64,000 bases of DNA, taken from Thiopseudomonas sp. Its GTDB lineage: Bacteria > Pseudomonadota > Gammaproteobacteria > Pseudomonadales > Pseudomonadaceae. A program made the position numbers and the translations under genes. Location: NCBI GenBank assembly GCA_023228985.1, contig JALOAC010000002.1, positions 62,001-126,000 of the forward strand, given 5' to 3'. Below, piece by piece: positions 24,650 through 33,003 of the stretch (within the stretch, counting starts at the first letter, position 1; every line of letters starts with the position of its first letter). The notes under the pieces are model-generated. The model was given only the letters and a program-made list of their open reading frames with translations. It was not told where the DNA came from and did no database searches.

Positions 24650-26371
24650 ATGATAATTAGAACGAACGTCGCACGCACGAGCCTGCTCGCCATCGCTTCT
24701 GCACTTAGCCTTGCAATTGCTAGTGCCCATGCACAAACCAAAGTTGACGACCCGCAAGCGGCCTATCAGTCCGCTGCAACTACAGACATGAGCGACACCA
24801 AAATCATTCGCACTGCTGGTGCCCCGGATCTAAGTGACGCCGAATTCGATCGTGCTCGTGAAATCTACTTCCAGCGCTGCGCTGGTTGTCACGGCGTGTT
24901 ACGTAAAGGTGCTACAGGCAAACCACTGACACCCGACATTACACAAGCTCGCGGTCAACAGTACCTTGAAGCATTAATCACTTACGGCTCACCTGCTGGT
25001 ATGCCTAACTGGGGCACTTCGGGCGAGCTAACCAATGAGCAAATCACGCTCATGGCCAATTACATTCAGCATACACCGCCTACTCCACCTGAGTGGGGCA
25101 TGCCGGAAATGAAGAACTCCTGGACGGTTATTGTTCCACCCGAGAAGCGTCCTACAAAACAAATGAACAAGCTCAACCTACCGAACCTGTTCTCAGTCAC
25201 CCTGCGTGACGACGGTAAAATTGCACTTATCGATGGTGACACCAAAAAAATTGTTAAAACCATTGAGACAGGCTATGCCGTGCATATTTCTCGTATGTCA
25301 GCCTCAGGCCGTTACATGTTCGTCATTGGCCGTGATGCCCGTATCGACATGATTGACCTATGGATGAAGAGCCCAAGCATCGTTGCCACCATTAAAGTGG
25401 GTATCGAAGCACGCTCTGTAGAAACCTCCAAATTCGCAGGTTACGAAGATAAGTACGCTATTGCTGGCGCTTACTGGCCACCTCAGTACACCATCATGGA
25501 CGGTGAAACCCTTGAGCCATTACAGATTGTCTCCACGCGTGGCATGACTGTAACCACTCAAGAATATCACCCGGAACCTCGTGTCGCGGCGATTATTGCC
25601 TCACACGAACACCCAGAGTTCATTGTTAACGTCAAAGAAACTGGCCGTATTTTGCTGGTGAACTACGAAGACATTGAAAACCTGACGGTGACCAGCATTG
25701 GTGCCAACCTGTTCTTGCACGATGGTGGCTGGGATAGCACACACCGCTACTTTATGACGGCAGCGAACGAGTCTAACCAAATTGCCGTGATTGACTCTAA
25801 AGAACGTAACCTGGCAGCTCTGGTAGACGTGGGCAAGATCCCTCACCCCGGCCGCGGTGCTAACTTCATTCACCCTGAGTTCGGTCCAGTTTGGTCAACC
25901 AGCCACCTAGGTGATGAAACTATTAGCCTGATTGGTACTGACCCTGTAGGCCATCCACAGCATGCTTGGAAAGTGGTGCAAACGCTGAAAGGTCAGGGCG
26001 GTGGTTCTTTGTTTATCAAGACTCACCCAAAATCAACCAACCTGTACTTAGACACCACCTTTAACCCTGATGCCAAAATCAGCCAAACAGCAGCTGTGTT
26101 TGATATCAACAACCTCGAGGCAGGCTACAAAGTATTGCCGATTGCCGAGTGGGCCAATATCGAAGGTGGCGTACAGCGCGTGTTACAGCCTGAGTACAAT
26201 AAGGCTGGTGATGAAGTTTGGTTCTCTATCTGGAGCCAACAGGATGAAGTTTCCGCAATCGTAGTTGTGGATGACAAAACTTTAAAACTGAAAAAAGTGA
26301 TCAAAGATAAGCGTTTGATTACACCAACGGGTAAATTTAACGTAAACAATACACAACACGACGTTTACTAA
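24650..26371 (+). CDS. nirS: Cytochrome cd1 nitrite reductase NirS
   Basis: A 573-residue periplasmic enzyme reducing nitrite to nitric oxide. The start is the ATG at 24650, with AAGGAGA eight bases upstream. It opens a normal Sec signal (MIIRTNVARTSLLAIAS, ending ASAHA-Q). An in-frame ATG 18 codons earlier gives a charged extension before the signal and is unlikely. The heme c domain has CAGCHGVLRKGATGKPLTPD, and the eight-bladed heme d1 propeller occupies the remaining 440 residues (for example IASHEHPEFIVNVKETG and the terminal KFNVNNTQHDVY). Length and motifs match Pseudomonas NirS. It heads nirSMCFDLGHJN. Confidence 0.97.
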   Translation: MIIRTNVARTSLLAIASALSLAIASAHAQTKVDDPQAAYQSAATTDMSDTKIIRTAGAPDLSDAEFDRAREIYFQRCAGCHGVLRKGATGKPLTPDITQARGQQYLEALITYGSPAGMPNWGTSGELTNEQITLMANYIQHTPPTPPEWGMPEMKNSWTVIVPPEKRPTKQMNKLNLPNLFSVTLRDDGKIALIDGDTKKIVKTIETGYAVHISRMSASGRYMFVIGRDARIDMIDLWMKSPSIVATIKVGIEARSVETSKFAGYEDKYAIAGAYWPPQYTIMDGETLEPLQIVSTRGMTVTTQEYHPEPRVAAIIASHEHPEFIVNVKETGRILLVNYEDIENLTVTSIGANLFLHDGGWDSTHRYFMTAANESNQIAVIDSKERNLAALVDVGKIPHPGRGANFIHPEFGPVWSTSHLGDETISLIGTDPVGHPQHAWKVVQTLKGQGGGSLFIKTHPKSTNLYLDTTFNPDAKISQTAAVFDINNLEAGYKVLPIAEWANIEGGVQRVLQPEYNKAGDEVWFSIWSQQDEVSAIVVVDDKTLKLKKVIKDKRLITPTGKFNVNNTQHDVY

Positions 26372-26380
26372 GTAAACTAC

Positions 26381-26408
26381 AGTTGCGGGCTCCCTTGAGT
26401 CCGCAACT
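26381..26408 (+). terminator. Intercistronic hairpin after nirS
   Basis: AGTTGCGG (26381-26388) pairs with CCGCAACT (26401-26408), and the inner GCTC/GAGT bases extend it. No T-run follows, only ATAATAGC. It probably protects the abundant nirS mRNA 3' end or partly reduces read-through into nirM. Confidence 0.5.
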
Positions 26409-26430
26409 ATAATAGCTTTGAGGATATATG

Positions 26431-26745
26431 ATGAAAAAACTATTAATTCCTTTGTTTTCCGTAGCAGCCCTTGCCTCTTTCCAGACCGCAGTAGCTGTTG
26501 ATAACGCTGCTGCAGAAAAACTTTTTTCTGCAAAAGCCTGTGTTGCTTGTCACGCTGTTGACAGAAAATTGGTTGGTCCTTCTTACCAAGAAGTTGCAGC
26601 AAAGCGTGGTGATGATGTTGCAACTGTTGCACAGAACATCATCAGCGGTAGCACTGGTGTATACGGTCCTATTCCAATGCCACCAAACTCTGTTACTGAA
26701 GCAGAAGCAACTATTCTTGCTGAGTGGATTCTCTCACACAAATAG
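26431..26745 (+). CDS. nirM: Cytochrome c-551 NirM
   Basis: A small periplasmic monoheme cytochrome, about 104 residues before signal cleavage, that gives electrons to NirS. The signal peptide KKLLIPLFSVAALASFQTAVA is followed by the heme site ACVACHAVDRKLVGPSY and the Met ligand region GPIPMPPNSVTEAEA, the classic c-551 signature. Two tandem ATG codons are available. The second (26431) has better spacing (six bases) to AGGA than the first (26428). It follows nirS after a hairpin and precedes nirC by 17 bases, the standard Pseudomonas order. Confidence 0.95.
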   Translation: MKKLLIPLFSVAALASFQTAVAVDNAAAEKLFSAKACVACHAVDRKLVGPSYQEVAAKRGDDVATVAQNIISGSTGVYGPIPMPPNSVTEAEATILAEWILSHK

Positions 26746-26762
26746 TCTGCTAAGGAGACGTC

Positions 26763-27101
26763 ATGCGGTACTTAAGCAAACGCGAGTGCGCTATTTTTTT
26801 CCTCATGGCGTCCTTCCTTTTTCCACTTACTAGTCATGCAGAACTCATTTCTGCAGAACGACAAGCCACATTAAAACATCTCCTTATTCAAGACTGCGGC
26901 TCCTGCCACGGTCTACGCATGAAGGGCGGTTTAGGCCCTGCACTCACTCCTGATGATCTTGCCGACAAACCTAAAGAAGGTTTAGTGGCTACCATTATTC
27001 ATGGCCGCCCCGGCACAGCGATGCCGCCTTGGGCCGCCTTACTCACCGACCAAGAAGCCACATGGTTGATTGACCAGCTTTTACAGGGAGTTTCACCATG
27101 A
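26763..27101 (+). CDS. nirC: NirC, periplasmic c-type cytochrome
   Basis: A 112-residue monoheme cytochrome c with a signal peptide (ending about TSHA) and the heme site CGSCHGLRMKGGLGP; the likely distal Met is in GTAMPPW. NirC is encoded in most nirS clusters and can reduce NirS or take part in heme d1 biogenesis. An AAGGAGA ribosome-binding site lies directly before the ATG. The stop overlaps the nirF start in an ATGA arrangement. Confidence 0.93.
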   Translation: MRYLSKRECAIFFLMASFLFPLTSHAELISAERQATLKHLLIQDCGSCHGLRMKGGLGPALTPDDLADKPKEGLVATIIHGRPGTAMPPWAALLTDQEATWLIDQLLQGVSP

Positions 27102-28294
27102 GAAAACGCCTGTTTATTACCCCTTTATTTGCGCTGGCGCTTAGCGCCTGCAGTTTAACCAGTGTGCAAGAAGAACCGCGCGGTACTGGAGATTTGGGCG
27201 TAGTTATTGAGCGCGCGGCTGGTAATGTTCTTATTGTTGAGCACACCAACAACCAAGCCATTGCTCGCGTCGAAGGTTTAGGTGATTTATCACACGCCTC
27301 GGTCGTTTTTTCACGCGATGAGCGCTACGCCTATGTCTTTGGTCGTGATGGTGGACTAACCAAAGTTGACCTGCTTAAACAGCGTATTGATAAACGTATT
27401 ATTCAAGGCGGCAACAGTATTGGCGGTGCTATCAGCCAAGACGGGCGCCTCATTGCTGTGGGCAACTATGAGCCCGGCGGCGTTAAAATATTTACAGCTG
27501 ACACCCTCGAGCTGGTGGCTGATATTCCAGCGACGGCGATTGCCGATGGCAGCAAAAACTCGCGCGTGGTCGGCATGGTTGATGCCCCCGGGCAAAAATT
27601 TTTAGTCAGTCTGTTTGATACCGGTGAAATCTGGATTATCGACTTTAGCGATAGCGCTGCTGACGCACCAACCGTTTCCCGCTTTACCGATATTGGCAAG
27701 CAACCCTACGACTCTATGCTCACGCCTGAAGGGCGCTACTACATTGCTGGCCTGTTTGGCGAAGACGGCTTGGCGATGCTGGATTTATGGAATCCAGAGC
27801 AGGGCGTAACACGTATCTTGGACGGCTATGGCAAGGGCAACCAAGCATTACCTGTATATAAAATGCCTCACTTAGAAGGCTGGACCGTAGCGGACGGTCA
27901 AGCTTTTGTTCCCGGTGTTGGCCATCACCAAGTTTTAGTGGTTGATACGCAAACTTGGCAGCAAAGCAAAGCCATCGACATGGTCGGCCAACCCGTATTT
28001 GTGATGGCCCGTCCCGATGCAAGACAAATCTGGGTTAACTTTGCTTACCCTGATAACCAGTACGTGCAAGTGATTGACAGTCAAAGCAAAGAAATTATTA
28101 AAACCATTGAGCCTGGCCCGGGCGTTCTGCATATGGAATTTACGCCACGCGGCGAACATATCTGGATTTCTGTACGCGACCGTAATGAAGTACAGGTCTG
28201 GGACACTCAGACTTTGGAACATCTTTACACCCTCGAAGCAGACAACCCTAGCGGCATTTTCTTTACTAACCGAGCCCATCGTATTGGCCTCTAA
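27098..28294 (+). CDS. nirF: NirF, heme d1 biosynthesis lipoprotein
   Basis: A 398-residue protein built like the d1 propeller of NirS but without the heme c domain. The signal peptide RKRLFITPLFALALSAC has a lipobox Cys at about residue 18, so it is a membrane-anchored periplasmic lipoprotein, as in P. aeruginosa. Propeller segments include FGRDGGLTKVDL, YNPGG-like ISQDGRLIAVGNYEPGG and KMPHLEGWTVADGQAFVPGVGHH. NirF acts at a late periplasmic step of heme d1 synthesis and interacts with NirN and NirS. It overlaps nirC by four bases and is followed nine bases later by nirD. Confidence 0.95.
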   Translation: MRKRLFITPLFALALSACSLTSVQEEPRGTGDLGVVIERAAGNVLIVEHTNNQAIARVEGLGDLSHASVVFSRDERYAYVFGRDGGLTKVDLLKQRIDKRIIQGGNSIGGAISQDGRLIAVGNYEPGGVKIFTADTLELVADIPATAIADGSKNSRVVGMVDAPGQKFLVSLFDTGEIWIIDFSDSAADAPTVSRFTDIGKQPYDSMLTPEGRYYIAGLFGEDGLAMLDLWNPEQGVTRILDGYGKGNQALPVYKMPHLEGWTVADGQAFVPGVGHHQVLVVDTQTWQQSKAIDMVGQPVFVMARPDARQIWVNFAYPDNQYVQVIDSQSKEIIKTIEPGPGVLHMEFTPRGEHIWISVRDRNEVQVWDTQTLEHLYTLEADNPSGIFFTNRAHRIGL

Positions 28295-28303
28295 GGGTTA
28301 AAC

Positions 28304-28768
28304 ATGGACGAGCTTACACAACGCCTGCTGGATAGTTTCCAGCATGGCGTACCTATTTGCGCCACCCCCTATCAAGCCATGGCTGATGCGCTCAACTGTA
28401 GTGAAGCCGATATCTTGCAGCGCTTAGAGCAACTGCAACAACTGGGCGCTTTATCCCGCGTTGGTCCCGTCATTGAGCACAGCAAAGCGGGCTCCAGTTC
28501 ATTGGTCGCCTTAGCTGTCCCCGAACAGCGTATCGAGACCGTCGCCGAGTACATCAACCAGCTGCCAGAAGTGAATCACAACTACCTGCGTGAACACGAG
28601 TACAACCTGTGGTTTGTCCTCACTGGGCCCAGCCGTGAACATCTGGATGTGGTTTTGCAGCGCATTGAGCAGGACACCGGCTTAGTACCGCTGGATTTAC
28701 CCATGCTCACGCCCTACCGCATCGACTTGGGTTTTTCCTTGTTTAGCAATTCGCAGGTACCGCAATGA
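28304..28768 (+). CDS. nirD: NirD, siroheme decarboxylase subunit
   Basis: A 154-residue AsnC/Lrp-like protein. With NirL, NirG and NirH it decarboxylates siroheme to 12,18-didecarboxysiroheme in heme d1 synthesis; it is not a transcription regulator despite the fold. Residues 1-60 look like a winged helix (TQRLLDSFQHGVPICATPYQAMADAL is interrupted by no gap), and the rest is the ferredoxin-like ligand domain with VNHNYLREHEYNLWFVL, where the HNY...REHEYN pattern marks NirD/NirG-type subunits. The stop overlaps the nirL start by four bases. Confidence 0.93.
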   Translation: MDELTQRLLDSFQHGVPICATPYQAMADALNCSEADILQRLEQLQQLGALSRVGPVIEHSKAGSSSLVALAVPEQRIETVAEYINQLPEVNHNYLREHEYNLWFVLTGPSREHLDVVLQRIEQDTGLVPLDLPMLTPYRIDLGFSLFSNSQVPQ

Positions 28769-29268
28769 CCCAAGCATTATCCGCCAGCCAAGCGCAACAA
28801 CTATTGGCACTGTTGGAACAAGGACTGCCTTTGGTGTCTCGCCCTTACCAAGCACTGGCCGAACAGGTTCAGGTCAGCGAAGCGCAGATAATTGCCAAGG
28901 TGAAAGACTGGCAAGAGCAAGGCTTGTTTCGTCGTTTCGGCATAGTGGTCAAACACCGCGCTCTGGGTATTAACGCTAACTGCATGCTGGTACTGGATGT
29001 TCCTGATGATCAGGTGGATGAAATCGGTGCTCAGCTCGCACAGGCCCCCGGAGTAAACCTGTGTTACAGACGACCACGACGCGATAACTGGAATTATAAT
29101 TTATTTTGCATGGTGCATGGCCGCTGCCGTGAAGCCGTTACCGAGCATGTGCACCAGCTGTTACGTCAGTTTGACTTAACTGAGCGCCCACACCATTTAC
29201 TGTTTAGTACACGCGCCTTTAAACAACGCGGCGCGCGCTACACGATGCCCGAGGTTAATCATGGCTGA
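28765..29268 (+). CDS. nirL: NirL, siroheme decarboxylase subunit
   Basis: A 167-residue AsnC-like subunit of siroheme decarboxylase. It has FRRFGIVVKHRALGINANCM at the domain junction and CYRRPRRDNWNYNLFCMVHG, the CYRRP...WNYNLF signature distinguishing NirL/NirH-type subunits from NirD/NirG. A basic C-terminus (FSTRAFKQRGARY) is typical. It overlaps nirD by four bases and nirG by eight. Separate nirD and nirL genes, rather than a nirDL fusion, agree with the Pseudomonas type of cluster. Confidence 0.93.
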   Translation: MTQALSASQAQQLLALLEQGLPLVSRPYQALAEQVQVSEAQIIAKVKDWQEQGLFRRFGIVVKHRALGINANCMLVLDVPDDQVDEIGAQLAQAPGVNLCYRRPRRDNWNYNLFCMVHGRCREAVTEHVHQLLRQFDLTERPHHLLFSTRAFKQRGARYTMPEVNHG

Positions 29269-29713
29269 ACTAGATGAATTTGATCGCCGCTTACTCAATC
29301 GCGTGCAACATGGTCTGCCTTTAGTGCGCCATCCTTGGCAGGCACTAAGTGTCGAACTAGAAGCCAGCGAAGAACGCATCCGCCAACGTCTGCAAGAGCT
29401 GCTGGATGACGGCACTCTAACCCGTTTTGGTCCCATGTTTGATATTGAACAGCTTGGCGGTGCTTTTACCCTTGCGGCAATGCGCGTACCCGAAGAGCGC
29501 TTTGAAGAGGTCACCGAACAACTCAACAACATTCCCGCCGTCGCCCATAACTATCAGCGTGAGCATGACTACAACATGTGGTTTGTGCTGGCGACCGCAA
29601 CGCCAGAGGGCATCACCGAGACCATCGAGCAAATTGAACAACTGACCGGTCTGACCGTGCTCAACCTACCCAAAGAGAAAACCTATCATGTCGGACTGCA
29701 TTTCCCCCTCTGA
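29261..29713 (+). CDS. nirG: NirG, siroheme decarboxylase subunit
   Basis: A 150-residue AsnC-like protein, paralogous to NirD. It starts MAELDEFDRRLLNRVQHGLP, has TRFGPMFDIEQLGGAFTL at the junction and the NYQREHDYNMWFVLAT motif matching NirD. It is part of the four-subunit siroheme decarboxylase in this type of cluster. Its first codons overlap the nirL end by eight bases, and its last 26 bases overlap the nirH start, so translation of all four nirDLGH genes is coupled. Confidence 0.92.
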   Translation: MAELDEFDRRLLNRVQHGLPLVRHPWQALSVELEASEERIRQRLQELLDDGTLTRFGPMFDIEQLGGAFTLAAMRVPEERFEEVTEQLNNIPAVAHNYQREHDYNMWFVLATATPEGITETIEQIEQLTGLTVLNLPKEKTYHVGLHFPL

Positions 29714-30194
29714 TCAACAACTGGCGCAGCGCCTGATAGCTTTGACCGAAGCCGGCATGCCATTGGTTGCCGATCCTTGGGCGTGGTTAGCTGAACGTAT
29801 GCAGCTTGAGGTGGATGACACCCTAGCTTTATTGCAGCGCCTACAAGCCAGCGGCGCTATTCGCCGCATCGCTGCCGTGCCCAACCATTACCGCTTGGGT
29901 TATACCTTTAACGGTATGACGGTATGGGAAGTAGACGAAGCGGAGATTGATCGCCTAGGTCAAGAAGTGGGCAACTTCCATTTTGTCAGCCATTGTTACC
30001 GCCGACCCCGGCGTGAAAACTGGAATTACAACCTGTTTGCTATGGTGCATGGTACCAACGCTGAACAAATTGAATATGAGCGCAAACTTATTCGCGATCA
30101 TTTAGGCAAGCATTGCCGCGCTGATACGATGCTGGTCAGTAGTAAAATTCTTAAGAAAACTGGGCTGCGGATTCATAGTAAGCCCAAGGAGTAG
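29688..30194 (+). CDS. nirH: NirH, siroheme decarboxylase subunit
   Basis: A 168-residue AsnC-like subunit paralogous to NirL, with IRRIAAVPNHYRLGYTFNGM and the diagnostic CYRRPRRENWNYNLFAMVHG. The C-terminus KILKKTGLRI parallels that of NirL. The ATG at 29688 lies within nirG, giving an overlap of 26 bases. No closer alternative start fits the family N-terminus. It is followed five bases later by nirJ. Confidence 0.92.
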   Translation: MSDCISPSDQQLAQRLIALTEAGMPLVADPWAWLAERMQLEVDDTLALLQRLQASGAIRRIAAVPNHYRLGYTFNGMTVWEVDEAEIDRLGQEVGNFHFVSHCYRRPRRENWNYNLFAMVHGTNAEQIEYERKLIRDHLGKHCRADTMLVSSKILKKTGLRIHSKPKE

Positions 30195-30199
30195 CCGCC

Positions 30200-31381
30200 A
30201 TGATGCGCATCAGTACCTATCTACGTGCCATTGCAGGACAAGCCCCCGAACCACGGGCAGCCAAACCCGGCAGCACTCGTCCCCCCGTAGTTATTTGGAA
30301 CACGCTGCGCCGCTGCAACCTGACCTGTAAGCACTGTTATTCCACCTCCGCCGATATCGATTTTAAAGGTGAGCTGGATACTGCTGAAGCGCTGGATGTG
30401 ATTGACCAGTTGCACGAGGCGGGCGTTAAGGTATTGGTTTTAAGTGGCGGCGAGCCTTTAATGCGCCCCGATATCTTCCAGCTGGCTGAACGCGCACGCC
30501 AGTACGGTTTTTATACTGCACTGTCCACCAATGGCACGCTGATTAACGAAACCAACATTGACCAAATCGCCGATGCAGACTTTGACTATGTCGGTATCAG
30601 CATTGATGGTTTGCCCGAGATTCATGATGAGTTTCGTCGCATGAAAGGTGGTTTTGCCGCCGCCATGCATGGCGTGAAACTGTGCCGTGAAAAAGATCTG
30701 CGTGTGGGTCTGCGTACCACGCTAACCCAGTTTAACTTCCCGCAGCTGCCCGACTTGCTCGACCTAATGCGCGAATACGATGTGCAGAAATACTACCTCT
30801 CGCACTTAAATTACAGCGGGCGCGGTAAGCGCAATCACGGGGTAGATGCCCACCGCAATATGACCCGCCAAGCCATGACGCAAATTTTTGAGCGCGCTTG
30901 GGAAGACGTGCAAAACGGCATTGACACCGATTTTGTTAGCGGCAATAACGATGCCGATGGCGTGCTGTTACTGCAGTGGATCACGGCCAACATGCCAGAG
31001 CACCGCGAACAAATGGAGCGCATGCTGCGCGCTTGGGGCGGTAATGCGTCCGGCGCTGGTATTGCCAATATCGACAACCTTGGCTTAGTGCACCCTGACA
31101 CCTACTGGTGGCAAGAGACCGTGGGCAATGTACGCGAACAACGCTTTGCCGATATCTGGTTGAATAAGCCTGATCCTTTATTGGTTGAACTACGCCAGCA
31201 CCCGCGCCCGATTAAAGGTCGTTGCGGTGAGTGCCAGTGGTTGTCTATCTGTAATGGCAACACCCGGACCCGAGCTTGGGCTGGTGGCGATATGTGGGCA
31301 GAAGATCCTGGCTGTTATTTAACCGATGCTGAAATTGGTTTGCCTCAGCCAGAGCTAATCCAAGCGATGCCGGTAAACTAA
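30200..31381 (+). CDS. nirJ: NirJ, radical SAM enzyme of heme d1 synthesis
   Basis: A 393-residue radical SAM/SPASM protein that removes the propionate side chains of didecarboxysiroheme and installs the oxo groups leading to heme d1. The SAM-cluster motif CNLTCKHCYS lies near residue 38-47, followed by VLVLSGGEPLMRPD. The C-terminal auxiliary-cluster region has GRCGECQWLSICNGNTRTRAW and a Cys in EDPGCYLTD. The ATG has an AAGGAG ribosome-binding site with eight-base spacing. In P. aeruginosa nirE follows nirJ; here only 72 bases separate nirJ from nirN and nirE is missing. Confidence 0.96.
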   Translation: MMRISTYLRAIAGQAPEPRAAKPGSTRPPVVIWNTLRRCNLTCKHCYSTSADIDFKGELDTAEALDVIDQLHEAGVKVLVLSGGEPLMRPDIFQLAERARQYGFYTALSTNGTLINETNIDQIADADFDYVGISIDGLPEIHDEFRRMKGGFAAAMHGVKLCREKDLRVGLRTTLTQFNFPQLPDLLDLMREYDVQKYYLSHLNYSGRGKRNHGVDAHRNMTRQAMTQIFERAWEDVQNGIDTDFVSGNNDADGVLLLQWITANMPEHREQMERMLRAWGGNASGAGIANIDNLGLVHPDTYWWQETVGNVREQRFADIWLNKPDPLLVELRQHPRPIKGRCGECQWLSICNGNTRTRAWAGGDMWAEDPGCYLTDAEIGLPQPELIQAMPVN

Positions 31382-31453
31382 TGCTAAGTACTACGCCGTA
31401 ACGCCAAAACAACTATAAGCACTGGAATAAAAACATTCGCTAAGGAGCACCAC

Positions 31454-32953
31454 ATGAATCTAATCAAGCCTCTCAAACCCTTAGCGGGTGCTTTGCTATT
31501 GCTGGCCTCCAGCCACACATGGGCCGTAGATAAAGCCGCTGAAAACACCTATCTCGAATTATGCAGTGTATGCCATAGCGAACAACGCATTGGCGGCACA
31601 GGCCCGGCATTATTACCGGAAAGTCTGGGACGGATCAAAAAAGCCGAAGCCATTAACGTGATTGCCAATGGCCGACCCGCTAGCCAAATGATTGGCTACA
31701 AAGACGTACTCAGCAGCGAGCAAATCAGCACACTGGTTGATTACCTATACACCCCTGCTGATAACCCACCCAACTGGTCGGTAGCAGATACCAAAAACAG
31801 CCATAAACTTTTTGTGAACCAACAAGACTTGCCCACACAACCGCAGCATAACTCTGATCCGCTGAATCTGTTTGTCGTGGTCGAGGCCGGCACGCATCAT
31901 GTCACTATTTTAGATGGCGATGAGTTTGAGCCCATCGCTCGCTTCCAAAGCCATTTTGCCCTGCATGGCGGACCTAAATTTTCCCCAGACGGGCGCTTTG
32001 TTTACTTTGCCTCGCGTGATGGCTGGGTCAGCAAATACGATATCCACAACCTCACTATGATTGGCGAAACCCGTGTAGCACTGAACACCCGCAATCTAGC
32101 AGTCAGTAATGATGGCAAATGGGTGATGGTCGGTAACTACTTGCCTGGCAGTTTAGTGGTCTTAGACGCTGAAGACTTGAGCTTCGTTAAAGAGATTCCG
32201 GTCGTCGGCAATGACGGTAAGCCTTCACGCGTCAGTGCGGTCTACACCGCTCCACCCAGAGACAGCTTTGTGGTGGCGTTAAAAGATACTCAAGAGGTAT
32301 GGGAGTTTCCCTACCTGAACAACCCCAACTTTGAGCCGCGCCGTATTCTGGCTGATGATTACTTAGATGACTTTTCTTTTACGCCAGATTACCGTTATTT
32401 ATTAGCTACCTCGCGTAAAGCCAAGGGCGGGCAGGTGATTGATATGGAGCTGGGTAAAACCATCAGCGAGATTCCACTGCCTGGCATGCCGCACTTAGGT
32501 TCAGGTATTTACTGGCAGCGGGGCGAGCAGCAAGTGTTTGCTACACCCAATATCAGCCAAGGCTTGATTTCAGTATTGGATATGCAGAATTGGCAGCTGA
32601 TTAAAGAAATTAAAACCGAAGGACCGGGCTTTTTTATGCGCAGCCACGCTAACTCCAAATATGCTTGGACCGATGTATTCTTCGGCCCTAACAATGAAGC
32701 CGTGCATGTCATTGATAAACAAAGCTTGGAAGTGGTGCGGACGTTACGCCCCATGCCCGGCAAAAATGCGGCGCACGTAGAGTTTAATAAAGACGGTAGT
32801 CACCTGATTCTTAGCGTCTGGGACGAAGATGGCGCCTTGATTGTCTATAACGCTGAAACCCTTGAAGAAGTGAAGCGTATCCCGATGAACAAGCCCTCGG
32901 GCAAATACAACGTCTACAACAAAATCAATTTTGCTGAGGGAACCTCCCACTAA
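31454..32953 (+). CDS. nirN: NirN, dihydro-heme d1 dehydrogenase
   Basis: A 499-residue periplasmic NirS paralogue. The signal peptide (LKPLAGALLLLASSHTWA) is followed by a heme c site ELCSVCHSEQRIGGTGPAL and a d1-type propeller (for example SPDGRFVYFASRDGWVSKYD and NKPSGKYNVYNKINF at the end). NirN catalyses the last step of heme d1 formation, the dehydrogenation of dihydro-d1, before transfer to NirS. A TAAGGAG ribosome-binding site stands before the ATG. It closes the nir cluster and is followed by a hairpin. Confidence 0.94.
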   Translation: MNLIKPLKPLAGALLLLASSHTWAVDKAAENTYLELCSVCHSEQRIGGTGPALLPESLGRIKKAEAINVIANGRPASQMIGYKDVLSSEQISTLVDYLYTPADNPPNWSVADTKNSHKLFVNQQDLPTQPQHNSDPLNLFVVVEAGTHHVTILDGDEFEPIARFQSHFALHGGPKFSPDGRFVYFASRDGWVSKYDIHNLTMIGETRVALNTRNLAVSNDGKWVMVGNYLPGSLVVLDAEDLSFVKEIPVVGNDGKPSRVSAVYTAPPRDSFVVALKDTQEVWEFPYLNNPNFEPRRILADDYLDDFSFTPDYRYLLATSRKAKGGQVIDMELGKTISEIPLPGMPHLGSGIYWQRGEQQVFATPNISQGLISVLDMQNWQLIKEIKTEGPGFFMRSHANSKYAWTDVFFGPNNEAVHVIDKQSLEVVRTLRPMPGKNAAHVEFNKDGSHLILSVWDEDGALIVYNAETLEEVKRIPMNKPSGKYNVYNKINFAEGTSH

Positions 32954-32961
32954 GCAATCAT

Positions 32962-32990
32962 GCGCAAGCGCACCTAGACTGCGCTTGCGC
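32962..32990. terminator. Bidirectional hairpin between nirN and uvrD
   Basis: GCGCAAGCGCA (32962-32972) and TGCGCTTGCGC (32980-32990) form a perfect 11-base stem with a seven-base loop. It lies between convergent genes, nine bases after nirN and 13 bases before the uvrD stop. TATTTCT follows on the plus strand, a weak T-run. Confidence 0.65.
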
Positions 32991-33003
32991 TATTTCTGCA
33001 GAA

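Noticed and set aside
28304..30194. nirD, nirL, nirG and nirH as four tandem Lrp/AsnC transcription regulators
   Set aside because: The fold is shared, but the HNYxREHEYN and CYRRPRRxNWNYNLF motifs and the cluster position identify siroheme decarboxylase subunits.
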